From positions 1 through 64,000 of the forward strand of contig JAQMWT010000013.1 of assembly GCA_029834535.1 (NCBI GenBank): 64,000 nt of DNA, in the 5' to 3' direction. Below the pieces are notes generated by a model that was not told the DNA's origin, searched no databases, and saw only the letters and a list, made by a program, of their open reading frames with translations. Position 1 is the first letter of the stretch. Every line of letters begins with the position of its first letter. Positions 21,018 to 32,778 of the stretch are shown one piece after another. The position numbers and the translations under genes were made by a program. The stretch is from Chrysophaeum taylorii (taxonomy: Eukaryota; Sar; Pelagophyceae; Pelagomonadales; Pelagomonadaceae).

Positions 21018-24000
21018 CAGCAGCAGCAGCCGCCGCCGCCGCCTTTGTCGTCGTCGTCGTCATCATCTTGCCGTTGTCGTCGTCGGAGGACCTCGCCGCC
21101 GCCGATGCCGCCGCGAGGTCCTCGGCGCGATTATTATTATTATTATTATTATCGTCGTCGTCGTCGTCGTCGGGGTCGCGCGCGAGGGCGGGGGACGCGG
21201 CGAGGAGCGCGCAGAGGGCGTCGGCGCGGTGCGCGGTTCCCCTGTGGAGGTCGTCTTTGTGCGTCGGAACGACGGGGGTGATGGTCATTCTCCAGCCCCA
21301 GTAAGTGTGCGAGCGGTCGGTGACCCAGCGATACCAGAAGCGCGAGCCCGGAACGTCGAGGGGTGGGGTCTGGGCGACGCCGGGCCACCTCGCTCCCGAG
21401 CCCGAGTACTTTTCCTCCGAGCCGGGGACGCGGCGCGTGCACTCGGCGTCGAGAAAAAAGGCGACGTAGTCGTGGCCGGCCTCGGTGACGCTCTGGGGAT
21501 CGAAGGTGACGACGAGCGAGGTCGCGCCGGGAATTTCGACGAGCTCGGTTTGATTGGTGTCGTTCGCGTAGTCGTGGGCCGACTCGCGCAAGACGGGCGC
21601 GGCGACGGCCGTCTGGGACCTACGGACGGCGTCGTCGTGGGTCTCGACGGAGGCCTTGCAGGAGGCGTGGACTCGCGCGAGCGCGTTGAGGAGGCCGCGG
21701 GGCTCGTCGTCGCCGTTGGCGCCGACGCAGGCGCCGGCGAAGACGTACTTGGTGGGTCCCGAGAGGAGGGCGTCGAGGGCGCCGATCGCCGAGGCGGCGA
21801 GGGCCGCGCGGCGGACTCGTGCCGTCGGGAGGGGCGGGACTCTGCGCGAGCCGTTTTCGTTGAGGCCCGGCGTGGCGACGAGCGAAAATCCCCAGGAAGG
21901 AGAGGTCGTTTGTCTCGAGTCGAAGTGGACGACGACCAGATCGCTCGGAACGACGAGATCCTGGTGCCAGCACGCGCTTCCGGCAACGCCCGAATACTTG
22001 TCTAAGCCCCAAAAAGAAGCGCGGGACTCGTCCTTGTAGAAGCGGAGGAACGCGTTCGAGTCGAGGGCGCATCTGTCGTCGAAGGATATTCTGATGTTCG
22101 TCGCCCCCGGGAATCTGAGGGTTTCGTAGGTCGAGAGGCCGCCGGGATAGTCGTGGGGGCTCTCGACGCGTCGGGCGTCGTGCTGGGGCTTGGCGACGTC
22201 GGCGACGGGCGACGGAAGCCCGGGAATCGCGACCGCGCGGAGGACGGCGGCGATCGCGTCGACGACGAACGACGCGTAGTCGACGAGGTCGTTCTTTCGC
22301 TCCTCGCCCCAGCCCACGCTCATCGCGGCCGCGGCGTCGACCTCGAGGTCCGCCGGCACGACGAGGGCCGCCGGCACGCAGCACACCTCGTAGGCGCAGC
22401 CCTCGGTCGTCGTCGTCGTCCTGGCGGCCGCGACGGCCGCGACGTAGTCGTGATCGTAATCGGGGGCGGCCGTCGCCGCCGCGAGGCCGCCGTCGCGGCG
22501 ACAGCTCGTCGCCGCCTGCGCGGCGGGGGCCGCCGGGACCGTCGTCACGGAGGAAGAAGCGGCGGCAGCCGAAGCGGCGTTGTTCGTAGGATTCGCCGCC
22601 GCCGGTCCCGGTCCCGGTCCTGGTCCTGGTCCTCCTCGTCGCGCCTCGCCCTCGTCGCCTCCCCGGAGGCGCCGGAGTCGCTGGCGGAGTCTGAGGTTGG
22701 TGATGCGCACCGAGGGCGCCGACATGCCCGGGTGTCGAATCCCGAAGAACTGTCGGCGCGCGCTCGGGGCGAGCCCGAAAAAGTCGCCGTTGACGTCGTC
22801 GTCGTCGTCGTCGTTGTCGTCCTCGCCGTTCTCGCCGTCGTCTTCGGCGCGGCGGCCGTCGACGTACTCGCTCAGCGCCTGGAGCTGCGCGCCGAGCCGA
22901 CCCAACGTTCCGTCCTCGTCGTCGTCGTTCTCGTCGTCCTCGTGGTCGATCAGTCCGCGGACGAGCGCCTCGATCGGATCGAGGATGCGCGCGCCGCTCG
23001 CGGGAGTCGCGTCCGTCTGCGCCGTCTGGACGGCCGTCTGGACGGCCGTCTGGACGGCCGTCTGGACGGCCGTTTCGACGGCCTCCTCCGCCGGGGTCGT
23101 CGTCCTCGTCGGGGTTCGGGGGGTCGAGGTTTCGGGGGGAGGCGCGGCGGGCGACGGCGCGCTCGCCGGCTCGACCGCAAAGCCGCGCGAGACGAGGCGG
23201 TGGCGCTCGAGGCGCTCCAAGTCGAAGCCCGTCTTGTTGCGGAGCGCCACCAAGACCCCCGACTTTCCCTGGTGCTCGACCGCCGCCGCCTTGGCGCCCT
23301 CCGTACTGCTCCCGGCGCCGGCGGCGGTCGAGGAGATGGTGACGCGCGAGCCGAGGACGGGGCGCGGGAGCGCGGAGCCGCCGGCGCCGAAGAGCGCGAA
23401 GGCCCCGACGACGCGCGCGGCGCCCTCGCCGCGTCGACAGGTCGCGTCGAGCTGTTGCGGCGAGAGGGCCGTTCTGACGGCGGCGGCGACGCAGGCGGGG
23501 CCGGCGGGCGAGGCGTGGGCGAGCGAGTGGACCAAGGCCTTGGCGGCGGCGGAGATCGCCGCGAGCGAGTCGCCGCCCGGGCGGACGAGCGACGGCCCCG
23601 CGCCCGGGGTCTCGACGGGGAGGTTGACGGGGGCGACCTTCGCGTTCCCGACGTCCTCGAGGCGGCGCAGCAAAAACTCAGATTCGGGAAGGAGCCGGGG
23701 ATCGATCGCGGCGACCCGGGGCACGAGGGTCGCGAGGGACCGCAACGCGGCGACGCGCGCCATGGTGGGCGCGAACGGGAGGTCGGCGATGGCCGCGACG
23801 CTCTCGAGCATCGAGGGGAGCACGTCGCCCGTCCCGGCGCGCGATCGGAGGACGCGCAGGGCGTCGCCAAAGGCGAGCAGGTCGACGCGCGCCGGAGTTT
23901 TTGGCTTGTCGCGCGCGCTCGATTCGAGGATTATCGCGCGGTTCGCCGCCGCCTCGTCCTCGTAGGTGCCGACGTGGAGCCGGGCCACGAACCCGACGCA

Positions 24001-24571
24001 CGCCGTCGCCTCGGCCGTCGGCACGCCTTGGATGTTCCCGACGGCCCAGACCGCGCGGCTTAGCCGGTCCGCGAGCGCCGCGAGCGACGCGTCGGACGCC
24101 TCTCCGAGGAGCGCCTCGTCGAACAACGTCCGCGGTCGCGCGTCGTCGTCGTCGTCCGCCGAGAAGGTGCCCGGGACCACCGCTCCGTCGATCCGGAGCT
24201 CGACGAGATGGTGCGCCTCGTTCGATGATTTTTTCTCCTTGAGGACGACGGCGAGATGGTTCCACTCGAGCGAAAACGAGGACGCGAAGGCGCACGAGCG
24301 ACTCCCCGAGACGGCGCGCTCGGTCCAGCGCAATCGGCCGTCGTCGTCGCACGAGAGCGCGCACTCGGCCTGCGCGCCCGAGGTCGAGGCGAAGGTGGCC
24401 GCGTCCCGGAGGGCCGCGCACACGAGTCCGGGCGAACTCCGCTGAAGCCAAAGCGAGACGACGACGACCTCGGCGGGTCGCGCGCTAAAAAAGCGCGAGA
24501 CCGTCTTGAAAGTGGGCGCCACCAAAAGACCGCCGTCCTCGGTCGGCTCGAGGGCGACGACGCCGACCATC

Positions 24572-24603
<32 letters not shown>

Positions 24604-27600
24604 TTGGTACGGCCCGGGCGATACGGCGTTGGAGATTTCCGTCGCGACGGCGGCCGCGTTCTGCAGGGTCTGGCGCGTCAAGGCCATGAGGCCGCGCGTG
24701 AGGTTTGTCGAGGGTCGCTCGGGGCTCAGGAGGCGGGCCGTCAAATCTCTCGCGGCCGCGAGGACGCCGCGATCGCTCGCCGAGCAGAGGCGTTCGAGGA
24801 TGGCCGGCAGGCCCGCGGCGGCGAGCATCGCGTCGTCGGTGACGGGGGCCACCACGTAATCGAGGGCGAGCGCCCGGAGAGCCCCGATCTGGACGTCGCG
24901 CGGAACGACGACGACTTCCTCCTCCTCCTCCTTTTCGTCGCTCGAAGTCGTGGTCGCCGTCGACAGGAGGCGGAGGAGCGCGTCGACCGCGGCGGCCGCC
25001 GCCGCGCGCAAGGTCTGGATCGCCGCGACGGGCGCGCCGGCGACGTCGGCGGCGAAGTGGTGGGCCCGGGGCGTCGTCCGCCTCGAGGCGGCGTCGGCGC
25101 GCTCGAGGGCCGCGTCGCGCACCCTCGTCACCAAAGCCGCCCCCCGGGCCGACAGTCCTCCCCTCGCCTTGTCGAGGACCGGGACGGCCTCGGCGGCCGG
25201 ACAGAAGGAGTGGCCCCGGAGCGCGGCGGCCGCGAGCGTCGTCGCGTGCGCGAGGCTCACGCCCCGGCGCGAGCCGAGGAGCGAAGAAATCGTGGTCAGG
25301 GCCTCGGCGTGCGCGGCGGCGACGGCGGCGCGCCGGCGGCGCTCGCGCTCTAGCGGACGCGCCGTGACGTCCGAGCGTCGGAGGAAGGCGAGGACGTCCT
25401 CGGTGACGCCGGCGTCGACGCCGTCGACCGGGCACTGGTGGAGCAGGGTCGCGCGCGCCGGGGGCGTCGCGGCGACGGGGGTCGGGACGGGGAGCGGCGG
25501 GCGGGTCTCTTCTTCAGTCGCGCGGTGCCAGAGGCGGAGCGACGCGACCGTGCCGAGGCTCGGTCGTTGCGCGATCGGGAGGATATCCCGGGCGGAGATC
25601 TCGAGGAAGCTCCGGGGGTCCGACTTGCGGCGGAGGATTTTCCCCTCGCCGGCGGTCGGTTCTCTTTTTTCGGCGGCGAGGGCGAGGGCCGCCGCCGGGT
25701 GTTTCGGGAGCGCGAGGAGGACGTTCGCGCGAGCGGAAACGGATTCGGCCTCGCGCGACACGGCGTCGATCGTCTTGATCTGCGCGAGGAAAGGGTCTTC
25801 GCGGAGTACGCCGGCGGCCGCGAGCCAGGCGCCCTGGAACCGCCGGGATGGCTCGCGGCGCGGGTCGCCGACGAGCCGCGCGGCTTCGCGGCCGAGGTCG
25901 AGGTGATGGAGGATGGCGGCGGCCGAGGCGCGCCGCGCGCGGACCTCGGCGCGCGACCGCGCGTCGGCCGGGTCTTCGTGGCCCTTGAAGACGGTCGCGT
26001 CGAGGGTTTCCGCGAGGCGCGCGACCCCGGGATCGGAAAAATCGGCCGCCGCGAGGCGGCCGAGCACCGCTCGGGCGGCGGCGTCCTCGTCGTCGTCGTC
26101 GTCATCATCATCAGAAATAGCAGCAGCAGCAGCCGCCGCCTCCTCCGAGGCCACCGCGCCGTCCTCGTAGAATAGACGCGAGGCCAGCGCGTCCCGGCAG
26201 GCCGCCGAAACGTCGGGGTCCTCGTCGTCTGGTTCTTGTTCCGTTTCGTTGCGAGCGGCGTCGTGGTCGCACGAGGTCGCGGCGGCGGCGACGAGCGCGA
26301 GGTCGAGGTCGCAGAGCGCCGCGCCGAGGGGGTTTGGCGGGCCCCTAGGGGGCGGCGCGAGGACGTGGGCCGAAACGCCGTCGGCGACCCTCGCGAAGCG
26401 TCGGCGCATGGCCGGCGGCCACGAGGCGCCCGCGGTCGCGACGACGACGGCGGTCGCGACGAGGACGTGGACGAGGACGGTGTCGTCCTTGGGTGGTTTC
26501 GCGAGGGGCTCGCGTCGCGCGGAAGGAGCCGCCGAGACCTTGGCGTCGGCGGCGGCGAGCTCCTCGAGGGCGAGGGCGAGGTCGCGCGCCGTCGAAGCGC
26601 GGTCGTCGTCGTCGTGGCGCGCCGCGTCGAGAGCGCGCGCGAGCGCGGACGCGCCGAGCGCGTCGAGGCAGAGGGCGGGCTCGGTCGCGAGGAGGCCGCG
26701 GGACACGGCGACGCGGAGGCGCTTGGCGTCCTCGATCCGGAGGGTCTGCCAGAAGCCGACCTCCTTGAGGCTCGTTAGCGAGGGGAGCGCTCCGCGCGCG
26801 TTTTCGAGGTTTCGCTCGAGGACGGCCAGCTTGAGGGGTCCCGGCGGGAGGACGCGCTCGAGGCTCGCGACGAGAGCGCGAGCCGCGGCGGGATCGGAGG
26901 CGCGTCGCGCCGCGTCGAGCACCGCCCGGCAGGTCTCCTCCGGCCAGAAGGCGGAGGCGTCGGCGGCCGGGGCGTCGCGGAGGCGGTCGTTCGCCGCCGC
27001 GAGCAGCCAGAGCGCGGCGTCGGCGCGGTCGGGGTCGTCGCGGACGCGCGCGGCCAATCCGGCGAACGCTCGCGGCGCGAGGTCGGTGCAGGCGTCGAGG
27101 ACGCCCGGGGCGAGGCCGCGCGGCCCGAGGGGGACCACGAGTTTGGCCGTGCGCCGCGGGCCGAGCCACGCCACAAAGGTGGTCTTGGGGTTTTGGCGCC
27201 GGCGCGCGACGACGGCGGCCGCGAAGCCGGCCGTCGGGCTCGCGGCCGCGGCGTCGTCGGGGCGTCGCGCGAGGAGGCGCGAGACCGCGCGGCGCGCGCG
27301 CGGCGAAGAGAGCGCGCCGCCCTTGGAGGGGTCGCGCGCGGCCGAGTTCGCGACGAGGATCTTGACGAGGCGGGGATCCTGGTCGTCGTCTTCGAGCGTC
27401 GCCTCGAGGTGCGCGACGTGGGTCGTGCTCGCGCGCGAGGTCGCCGTGACGGTCGCGACGAGGCGTCGCGTCGGCCGGTCCACGACCAGCACGGCCGCGA
27501 AGCTCGGGAATTTCGCGCTCGGCGCGAGCACGTCGACGGCCGCGGGCGCGCCGTCGAGCGCGAGCGTCGCGACGGCGCCGTCGTGGACCTCGACGACCGC

Positions 27601-30180
27601 GTGCCTCCGCTCCTCGCGGAGCGACGCGTCGGGCTCGAAGGCCGCGTCGAAGGCCGCGCCCGACCTCGCGACGGCCGCGAGGCTCGACAGCAGCGAGCCG
27701 GACCCGCTCGTCGTCCCGCCCGCGCCGCGCGGCGCGGCCGGGACGACCGACCACCGGCAGCAGGTCGCCTCGGCGTCGTAGGTCCAGACGACGTTGTTGA
27801 CGCGGTCGTACGCGACCGCGGCCGGCGGCGCGGCCGTCTCGGCGAGGAGGTCGACGGCCCGGAGGCCGCTCGAGACGCAGGCCCCCGTCGCCGAGGGGTG
27901 CGCGCTCCAGAGGAGCCGGCGGTAGGCGCGCTCCTCGCGCGCGATCCGGAGCCCGCGAACCTTGCAGTTCGGGCCCTCGCTCTTGAACTCGATCCGCGCG
28001 ACCACGAGCCGCTTGTCGTCGGCGCCCTCGAGGAGCGGCGCGTCGGCCAGCTTGGCGAAGAGCTCGTCGCGCGTCAGGATCTCGTGCCAGGCCGAGGTCT
28101 GCCGCGCGTCGTGGATGTTCACCGACACCATCCGACATTCGCGCGGCTCGACGTCGGGCCCGTCGGCCGCCTGCACGGCCGCGAACACCCGGATCTGGTT
28201 GGGCACGTAGAGCGGCGGCCGCGTCGTCCCCGGCCGCACTTCGACGCGCGACCAGATCTTTTCGTCCTCGACCAAAGGAAACTTGAGGGTCACGCGGTGC
28301 GGCTCGCGCCCCGCGCTCTGCCAGTGGCCGCCGTCTTCGCGCAGCAGGTTGCGCACCGGGTGCCCGTCGCTCTCCGTGTCGGCCGTCAGGCTGATGTTCT
28401 CGCGGACGTACATCTCCCTGCGCTCGTCGAGCCCAAAGCTCGCGCGGCAGTCGGCGAGCCCGAGAGCCCAGTCCTCGGCCTCCTCCGAGTTGGCCCACCC
28501 GTCCACCAGCCGCAGCGTCGTCGTCTCGCGCGACGCCGCCGGCGCCAGCGTCAGCAACGCCGTCGGCGCGAGCAACGCCGCCGGCCCGCCGCGCGCCAGC
28601 GCGCAACGGAACTCGCTCGTCGCGTCCAATCGGTGCGCGCGAGACCGGACCACCTGGAGCCTCCCGTGCTCGACCACGACCGGCGCGAGCGAGAGCCGCG
28701 TCTCGCCGCACTCGACGACGTACGTCTCGCTCCCGTTCCCGACGAGCCGCGTCGCGCGAGACCAACAACAAAAGGGCCGCGCCGCCGCCGCCGCCTTCGG
28801 AGGAGGAGCCGCCGCCGCCTTCGGAGCCGCCGCCGACGCCGCATTCGGAGCCTCCGCCGCCGCCGCCTTCGCCGACGATTTTCCGGACGACGAATTCTCC
28901 GACCCCCCCTTTGCCGAATTATCGGACGTTTCGGACTTCTCCTCCAGCGCCTCGTCCTCGTTCTTCGAGTCTTCCTCGTCCTCCTCGTCCCAGAGCCGAA
29001 GACCCTCGAGCGGCGCGGGCGTCAACGTCGCCGTCGACAGCGGCAACACGGCCCCGCCCGCGCACAACAACACGACCCCGAGCCGCGGGAGGCACGCGAT
29101 GTCGACGCGCGACGACGCCCGCGGACGGAAGTGCGCCGGCCGCTCGAAGTCGACCGGCGCCGGGAAGCACCCGTCCGCGTTCGAGACCGTCCCCGTCACC
29201 CTTTCGCCGGCGGCGTCGTCGTCGTCCTCCTCCTCCTCCTCCTCCTCCAGGTCCAGCCGCCCGTACACGCGACCGGCGATCGTCTCGTAGAGCCCCGTCC
29301 CAATCTTCAGGAGCGTCCGCGCGTCGCGCACCGCGTAGAGGTACGCGCCGTCGGTAGCCGCCGCGCACGACTCGATCCTAGCGGCGGCCGTTTTGTTCTT
29401 CTTCTTCTTGTGGTTTTTGGGGCCGGGAGGGTCCCCGAGCAGACTCACGACGGCCGAGACCGTCGTGGGCGTCGGGAGCCGGAACCCGCGGCTCGGGTGC
29501 GGCGCCGGCGAGAGCGCGAGGCGCGCGAGCGTCGCGGCGAGCGCGTCGTTCGCCGAGCCGAGCGCGAGCCCGAGGAGCGAGCCGGCGTCGCCGCGCGCCA
29601 GCGCGACGACACCCCGCGCCGCCGCGCCGGCCGCCGCACACGCGGGAACCGACGACCCCTCGGCGGCGACGGCGGCGGCCTCCAGCTCGGCGAGCAAAGA
29701 CCCAGACAACCTCGGCGTCGTCGCCGTCCCGACGTCGAGCCGCTCGCTCAAGTATTCGGCGTACGCGCTCAACCGCGCCCCCAGCTGCGCCGCGGAGGAC
29801 GCGCTCAGTCGGAGCTCCACCGCGGCATGAATCGTCGCCTCGCTCGTGCCCTCGGGGGCGGCGTCGACCAGCCCAGTCGCGGGCTCGAGCTCGGGCACCA
29901 TCGTCCGGAACGTTCGTCCGTCCGCCTCGGCGCCCCTCCGCGTCGGTCCGTTGTGCACGAGCAGCCCCGGCAACAGCCGCCACAACTTGTCGACGGTCCG
30001 CGCGATCGCAGGCTCCTCCGTCTTTGACACGTTTTGGACCGGCGACTGCTCGAGGCACGAGGCCAGCTGAGACAGCTCGTCGAGCACGCACTCCTCTGGC
30101 CCGCGGAGCTCGGCCTCGACCGTCGCGGGCTGGACGAGGTCGATCAGCCGCCCCACCGCCTTTGTCGTCTGCTGCGACAT
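13810..30180 (-). CDS. Giant HECT E3 ubiquitin ligase with ZZ, SPRY, CUB-like and DOC-like modules
   Basis: One uninterrupted 5456-codon frame. The C-terminal HECT domain (about 5095-5450) transfers ubiquitin from an E2 through a Cys thioester; the active Cys is residue 5423 in LPSASTCHFKLYLPSY. Upstream, in order: a region reminiscent of beta-propeller blades near 275-400 (ARTLLKIGTGLYETIAGRVY); a galactose-binding/DOC-like segment (about 560-755); a LamG-like fold (about 1900-2005); two CUB-like units (about 2670-2780 and 2865-2967) sharing the (I/F)PGAT and DYxxF patterns; an SH3-like stretch (about 3097-3157); a ZZ-type zinc finger (about 3410-3475); a SPRY domain (about 3777-3900) and another (about 4735-4860). 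Poly-Asp, poly-Ala and poly-Asn linkers and an AVQT tandem (23010-23080) separate modules. HERC2 (ZZ) and HECTD4 (SPRY) are the nearest named architectures I can suggest. The ATG at 30180 is in-frame and no upstream extension is needed. Confidence 0.93.
20984..21028. repeat. (CAG)n trinucleotide tract inside the HECT gene
   Basis: About 15 CAG units with one interruption, read on the minus strand as poly-Ala. Nearby tracts encode poly-Asn (about 21130-21152) and poly-Asp (about 21153-21173). Confidence 0.85.
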
Positions 30181-30511
30181 TTTATTATCTTAGACGCCTA
30201 CGCCCCAAGGTGAAGAGGAAGGAGAAGAAGAAGAAGAAGGGGACTCGTGCGAATGGTGAGTCGACCGCATCGCCTTCTCCCTCGGGGTCCGTTTGCCAAC
30301 CTTCCCAAAGGGGGGGGGTGGGGGAATCAATAACACGGGGGGAGCTTGGTCTTCCCTCTCCCTCCCGGCACCAGCTCCTCCTCACAACACAACTCAACGC
30401 AACGCAACGACGCTCGCCCCTCCGTCGTTCTCATCATCGGTCGCCGCGGATTGGATTGGATTGTCGCCGCTGCCCGTCGTGTTCCTACTACGAATTGCAT
30501 TTAAGGATATA
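30181..30511. promoter_or_regulatory. Spacer between transporter and HECT gene
   Basis: 331 bp that must contain the HECT gene promoter and the transporter 3' end, both minus strand. A purine-rich (GAA)n stretch lies at 30218-30240, close to the HECT start codon. No TATA box is obvious. Confidence 0.4.
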
Positions 30512-31642
30512 CTAGGCGTCGGAGTCCGCTTTCTCCTTCTTGGCACCAGCGGCGGCGGCGGCGGCGGGCCAGTTGAAGAGAGACATCGACGCAAAAACGC
30601 AGAGGAGGCCCGCCTGAAAGAGGCCCGAGCTGAGCGTGGTCGGGTTGCAGGCGGCAGTGAGGGCGATGGCAACGGCAGTGGCAAAGTTCTTAGAGATGGC
30701 GGAGGTGTACTTGAGGGTCGCGCCTATAAGGAGACCTCCGAGGGCCTTGAGAGCGACGATGAGCCAGATGCCTGGGGTAAAGACCGAGAGGAGGTCCAAG
30801 AGCGGCGCGTCGCGGGGAAGGGCGAACGTCGTGATGCAGCCCGTCACCGTCGCGAGCTGGAGCTGTCGCGGCCAAAAAGCGGCGTCGTCGCTCTTTACGA
30901 GGCGCTCGAAGTAGACGTTGGCGAAGCCAGAGAGGATGGCCGAGGTGAGCACGGCGTTCACGCCGACAAAAAATCGTGCGACCGACGCGTGCGCGGCCGA
31001 CCCCGTCGCCTGCGGAGCGAGGACCATCGCGCAGCCCGCGGCCAGGACGGGTTGTGCGAGCCACTGCCGTTTGGTGAGGCGCTTGTTGGGAAGGAGAAGC
31101 ACCGCAAATACTGCGGTAAACAGCGCCTTGGTCTGCGACAGCACCAAGTACGTCGTCGCCGAGATGCGCTCGTGGGCAACAAAAAACAGCACGTTCTGCG
31201 CGGCAAAACAGAACGCCGGCACGCACAATTGCAGCAACTCGAGCGGCCGAAAGTAGGCGCGCCGCACTACACTTGGGATCGTCCGCGCCCGACCCGCGAG
31301 AATCAGTACCAAAAACGCGATCGGGAACTTGGCCAACTCTTGCACGAAGCTCACGGCCGCTCCCGAGTAGCTGACTGTTTCGCACATCCGCCGCGCGAGC
31401 AACGACACTCCCGCCGACTGCACCACGAGGCTCGACAGGACGAGCCCCTTGACCACAATGCTCGCAGACTGCGCTTCTTTCTTCACTTCGACCACCATGG
31501 GCGTCGTCGTCATCGTCGTCAAAGTCGTGACCGCACGTCGTCGCCCAATCCTCCGTGGTGCGGCCCGCATCGTTACGGGTGAGTATGCCCTCAACCGGAC
31601 CACCACACCCACCCACATCCACACCAAGTGGTACCGCAGCAT
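30512..31642 (-). CDS. Nucleotide-sugar transporter, SLC35A type
   Basis: A 376-residue multi-pass membrane protein. Proteins of this family exchange cytosolic nucleotide sugars for lumenal nucleoside monophosphate in the Golgi or ER. SLC35A hallmarks are visible in order: AAQNVLFFVAHERISATTYL with VLSQTKALFTAVFAVLLL (the NNL..AATYQV..QLKI..TA region); LTKRQWLA; SGFANVYFERLVK and WPRQLQL (SGFAGVYFEK..W.RN.QL); and GGLLIGATLKYTSAISKNFA (GGL..A.V.KYADNI.KGFA). About ten membrane helices fit, followed by a short Lys-containing cytosolic tail. The first ATG adds about 48 residues rich in Arg and Thr before MVVEVKKEAQS; translation could also begin at that internal Met. The substrate cannot be told from sequence. 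Confidence 0.88.
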   Translation of the reverse strand: MLRYHLVWMWVGVVVRLRAYSPVTMRAAPRRIGRRRAVTTLTTMTTTPMVVEVKKEAQSASIVVKGLVLSSLVVQSAGVSLLARRMCETVSYSGAAVSFVQELAKFPIAFLVLILAGRARTIPSVVRRAYFRPLELLQLCVPAFCFAAQNVLFFVAHERISATTYLVLSQTKALFTAVFAVLLLPNKRLTKRQWLAQPVLAAGCAMVLAPQATGSAAHASVARFFVGVNAVLTSAILSGFANVYFERLVKSDDAAFWPRQLQLATVTGCITTFALPRDAPLLDLLSVFTPGIWLIVALKALGGLLIGATLKYTSAISKNFATAVAIALTAACNPTTLSSGLFQAGLLCVFASMSLFNWPAAAAAAGAKKEKADSDA

Positions 31643-32041
31643 CTTCGAGGGTTGCTTCTTAAAGTTGAAGTAGGGTTAAGCGACAAGCGGAATCTCCTTA
31701 GAAAATTTTAACCATCGTAACACAATAATGATCTACAGGAAACTCCAAGATCCGACGACGACAACCGAGAACCGAGGTCGCAAACTTACTTACTGCACGG
31801 TCTCTGGAGGCCAGCGCCGTCGCCATTTTCTCGATGCACGCTTGGGTCGCACCCTTCGCCTCGCGTCGCCTCGCGCAGTTTGTAGCGCGACCACAACGTG
31901 ATGGATCTCTACGTACGGCACCGCGCGCGCACAACATCGACACCTGCGGCCTCGACTGGTACCACGAGCAGCATGCTAATAACTCCCAAGCCTAATAAGC
32001 TCTCCGATGACGACGGCAAGATGTGACGATAATAATATAAT
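31643..32041. other. Intergenic, no convincing gene
   Basis: A minus-strand frame (31698-31943) has Arg/Cys-rich composition without a motif. A GTAAGT splice-donor-like sequence occurs on the minus strand near 31792. This may be the 5' flank of the transporter gene. Confidence 0.4.
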
Positions 32042-32101
32042 ACAAGTACAGGCCAGTAAGTTCACCTAGTCCCAATCTCTAACCCCAGCATTTTCACCCC
32101 G

Positions 32102-32113
32102 TTAAGTTCACCT
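32102..32113. repeat. Target-site duplication, left copy (SINE-like copy 1)
   Basis: ttaagttcacct, repeated exactly at 32480-32491 on the other side of the inserted element. The single unduplicated site is preserved at 906-917 in H2, with identical flanking sequence on the right for at least 30 bp. Confidence 0.85.
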
Positions 32114-32479
32114 TTTCTTACCCTGATCGCCGACCGCATGGTTGCGATGGAGGACGGTGCCTCATGAACCCTGAGCCTTGCGAGGGCATCCGCCCTCCCG
32201 GCGTAGGTTGGCACCTATTCGCCTCTCGGGCGGGCCGGTTGGCAGCAGGAACGTTCGCAGTGGGACGGGGTATGGCCGGGGGGCGCAGACGGAAGGTTAT
32301 CGACGAGTTGGTTGTCAGTCACATCGCGGTCTCCTCGTCGCATGGCGACAAGCTTGATGATCACTCTCCGCCGACCCACCTTTCGGCGCCCCTCGTCTAC
32401 AGGCCCGTGATTCCGGACTGGCTCCTGTCGGTCCGGCCTGGCTCCCATGCTCGGGAGAGGTCTGAAGTTAGTTAGTTAG
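32114..32479 (+). mobile_element. SINE-like element, copy 1 (GTTA tail)
   Basis: About 366 bp containing ggttgcgatggaggacggtg near its start and ending in gaggtctgaagttagttagt. It is flanked by 12-bp direct repeats and interrupts the Helitron array. Related copies lie at 34733-35069, 38547-38675 (reverse) and about 40147-40500. A short stem (ctccc...gggag) precedes the tail. No clear tRNA-type A or B box was found, so SINE is used only in the sense of a short non-coding element moved by target-primed reverse transcription; it could also be a truncated LINE 3' end. Confidence 0.7.
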
Positions 32480-32491
32480 TTAAGTTCACCT
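32480..32491. repeat. Target-site duplication, right copy (SINE-like copy 1)
   Basis: Exact match to 32102-32113. The first three or four bases overlap the GTTA tail, so the true duplication is between 9 and 12 bp. Confidence 0.85.
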
Positions 32492-32755
32492 AGTCCCAAT
32501 CTCTAACCCCAGTAAATTCGGCGTAAGCCCACTCGTGCTCACACCCACTCACCCCACTCTCCTTCGAGCCCGTCGCTCTCACCTCCGCCAATCTAAGCTG
32601 CTTCGATCCGTACACGCCGCTAGCCTTTGCGTTCACTCTAAAAACCCCAGTAAGTTCACTTGGTCCCAGTAAGTTCACCTGGTCACTAAGTTCACCTAGT
32701 CCCAATCTCAAACCCCAGTAAGTTCACCTGGTCCCAGTAAGTTCACCTACAGTGC
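32492..32755 (-). repeat. Iteron-like array of H4
   Basis: Continues the array broken by the SINE-like element. Units agtaagttcac(c/t)tggtcc lie at about 32648-32750, preceded by the same unique block (32521-32645) as in the other copies. Confidence 0.7.
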
Positions 32756-32778
32756 GCGTGTAGACGCCGGGAGGGGGC

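Noticed and set aside
22153-24063. Plus-strand 636-codon frame, and similar frames at 20065-22005 and 27193-30027
   Set aside because: Same reason: antisense shadows of the HECT gene with Arg-rich low-complexity peptides.
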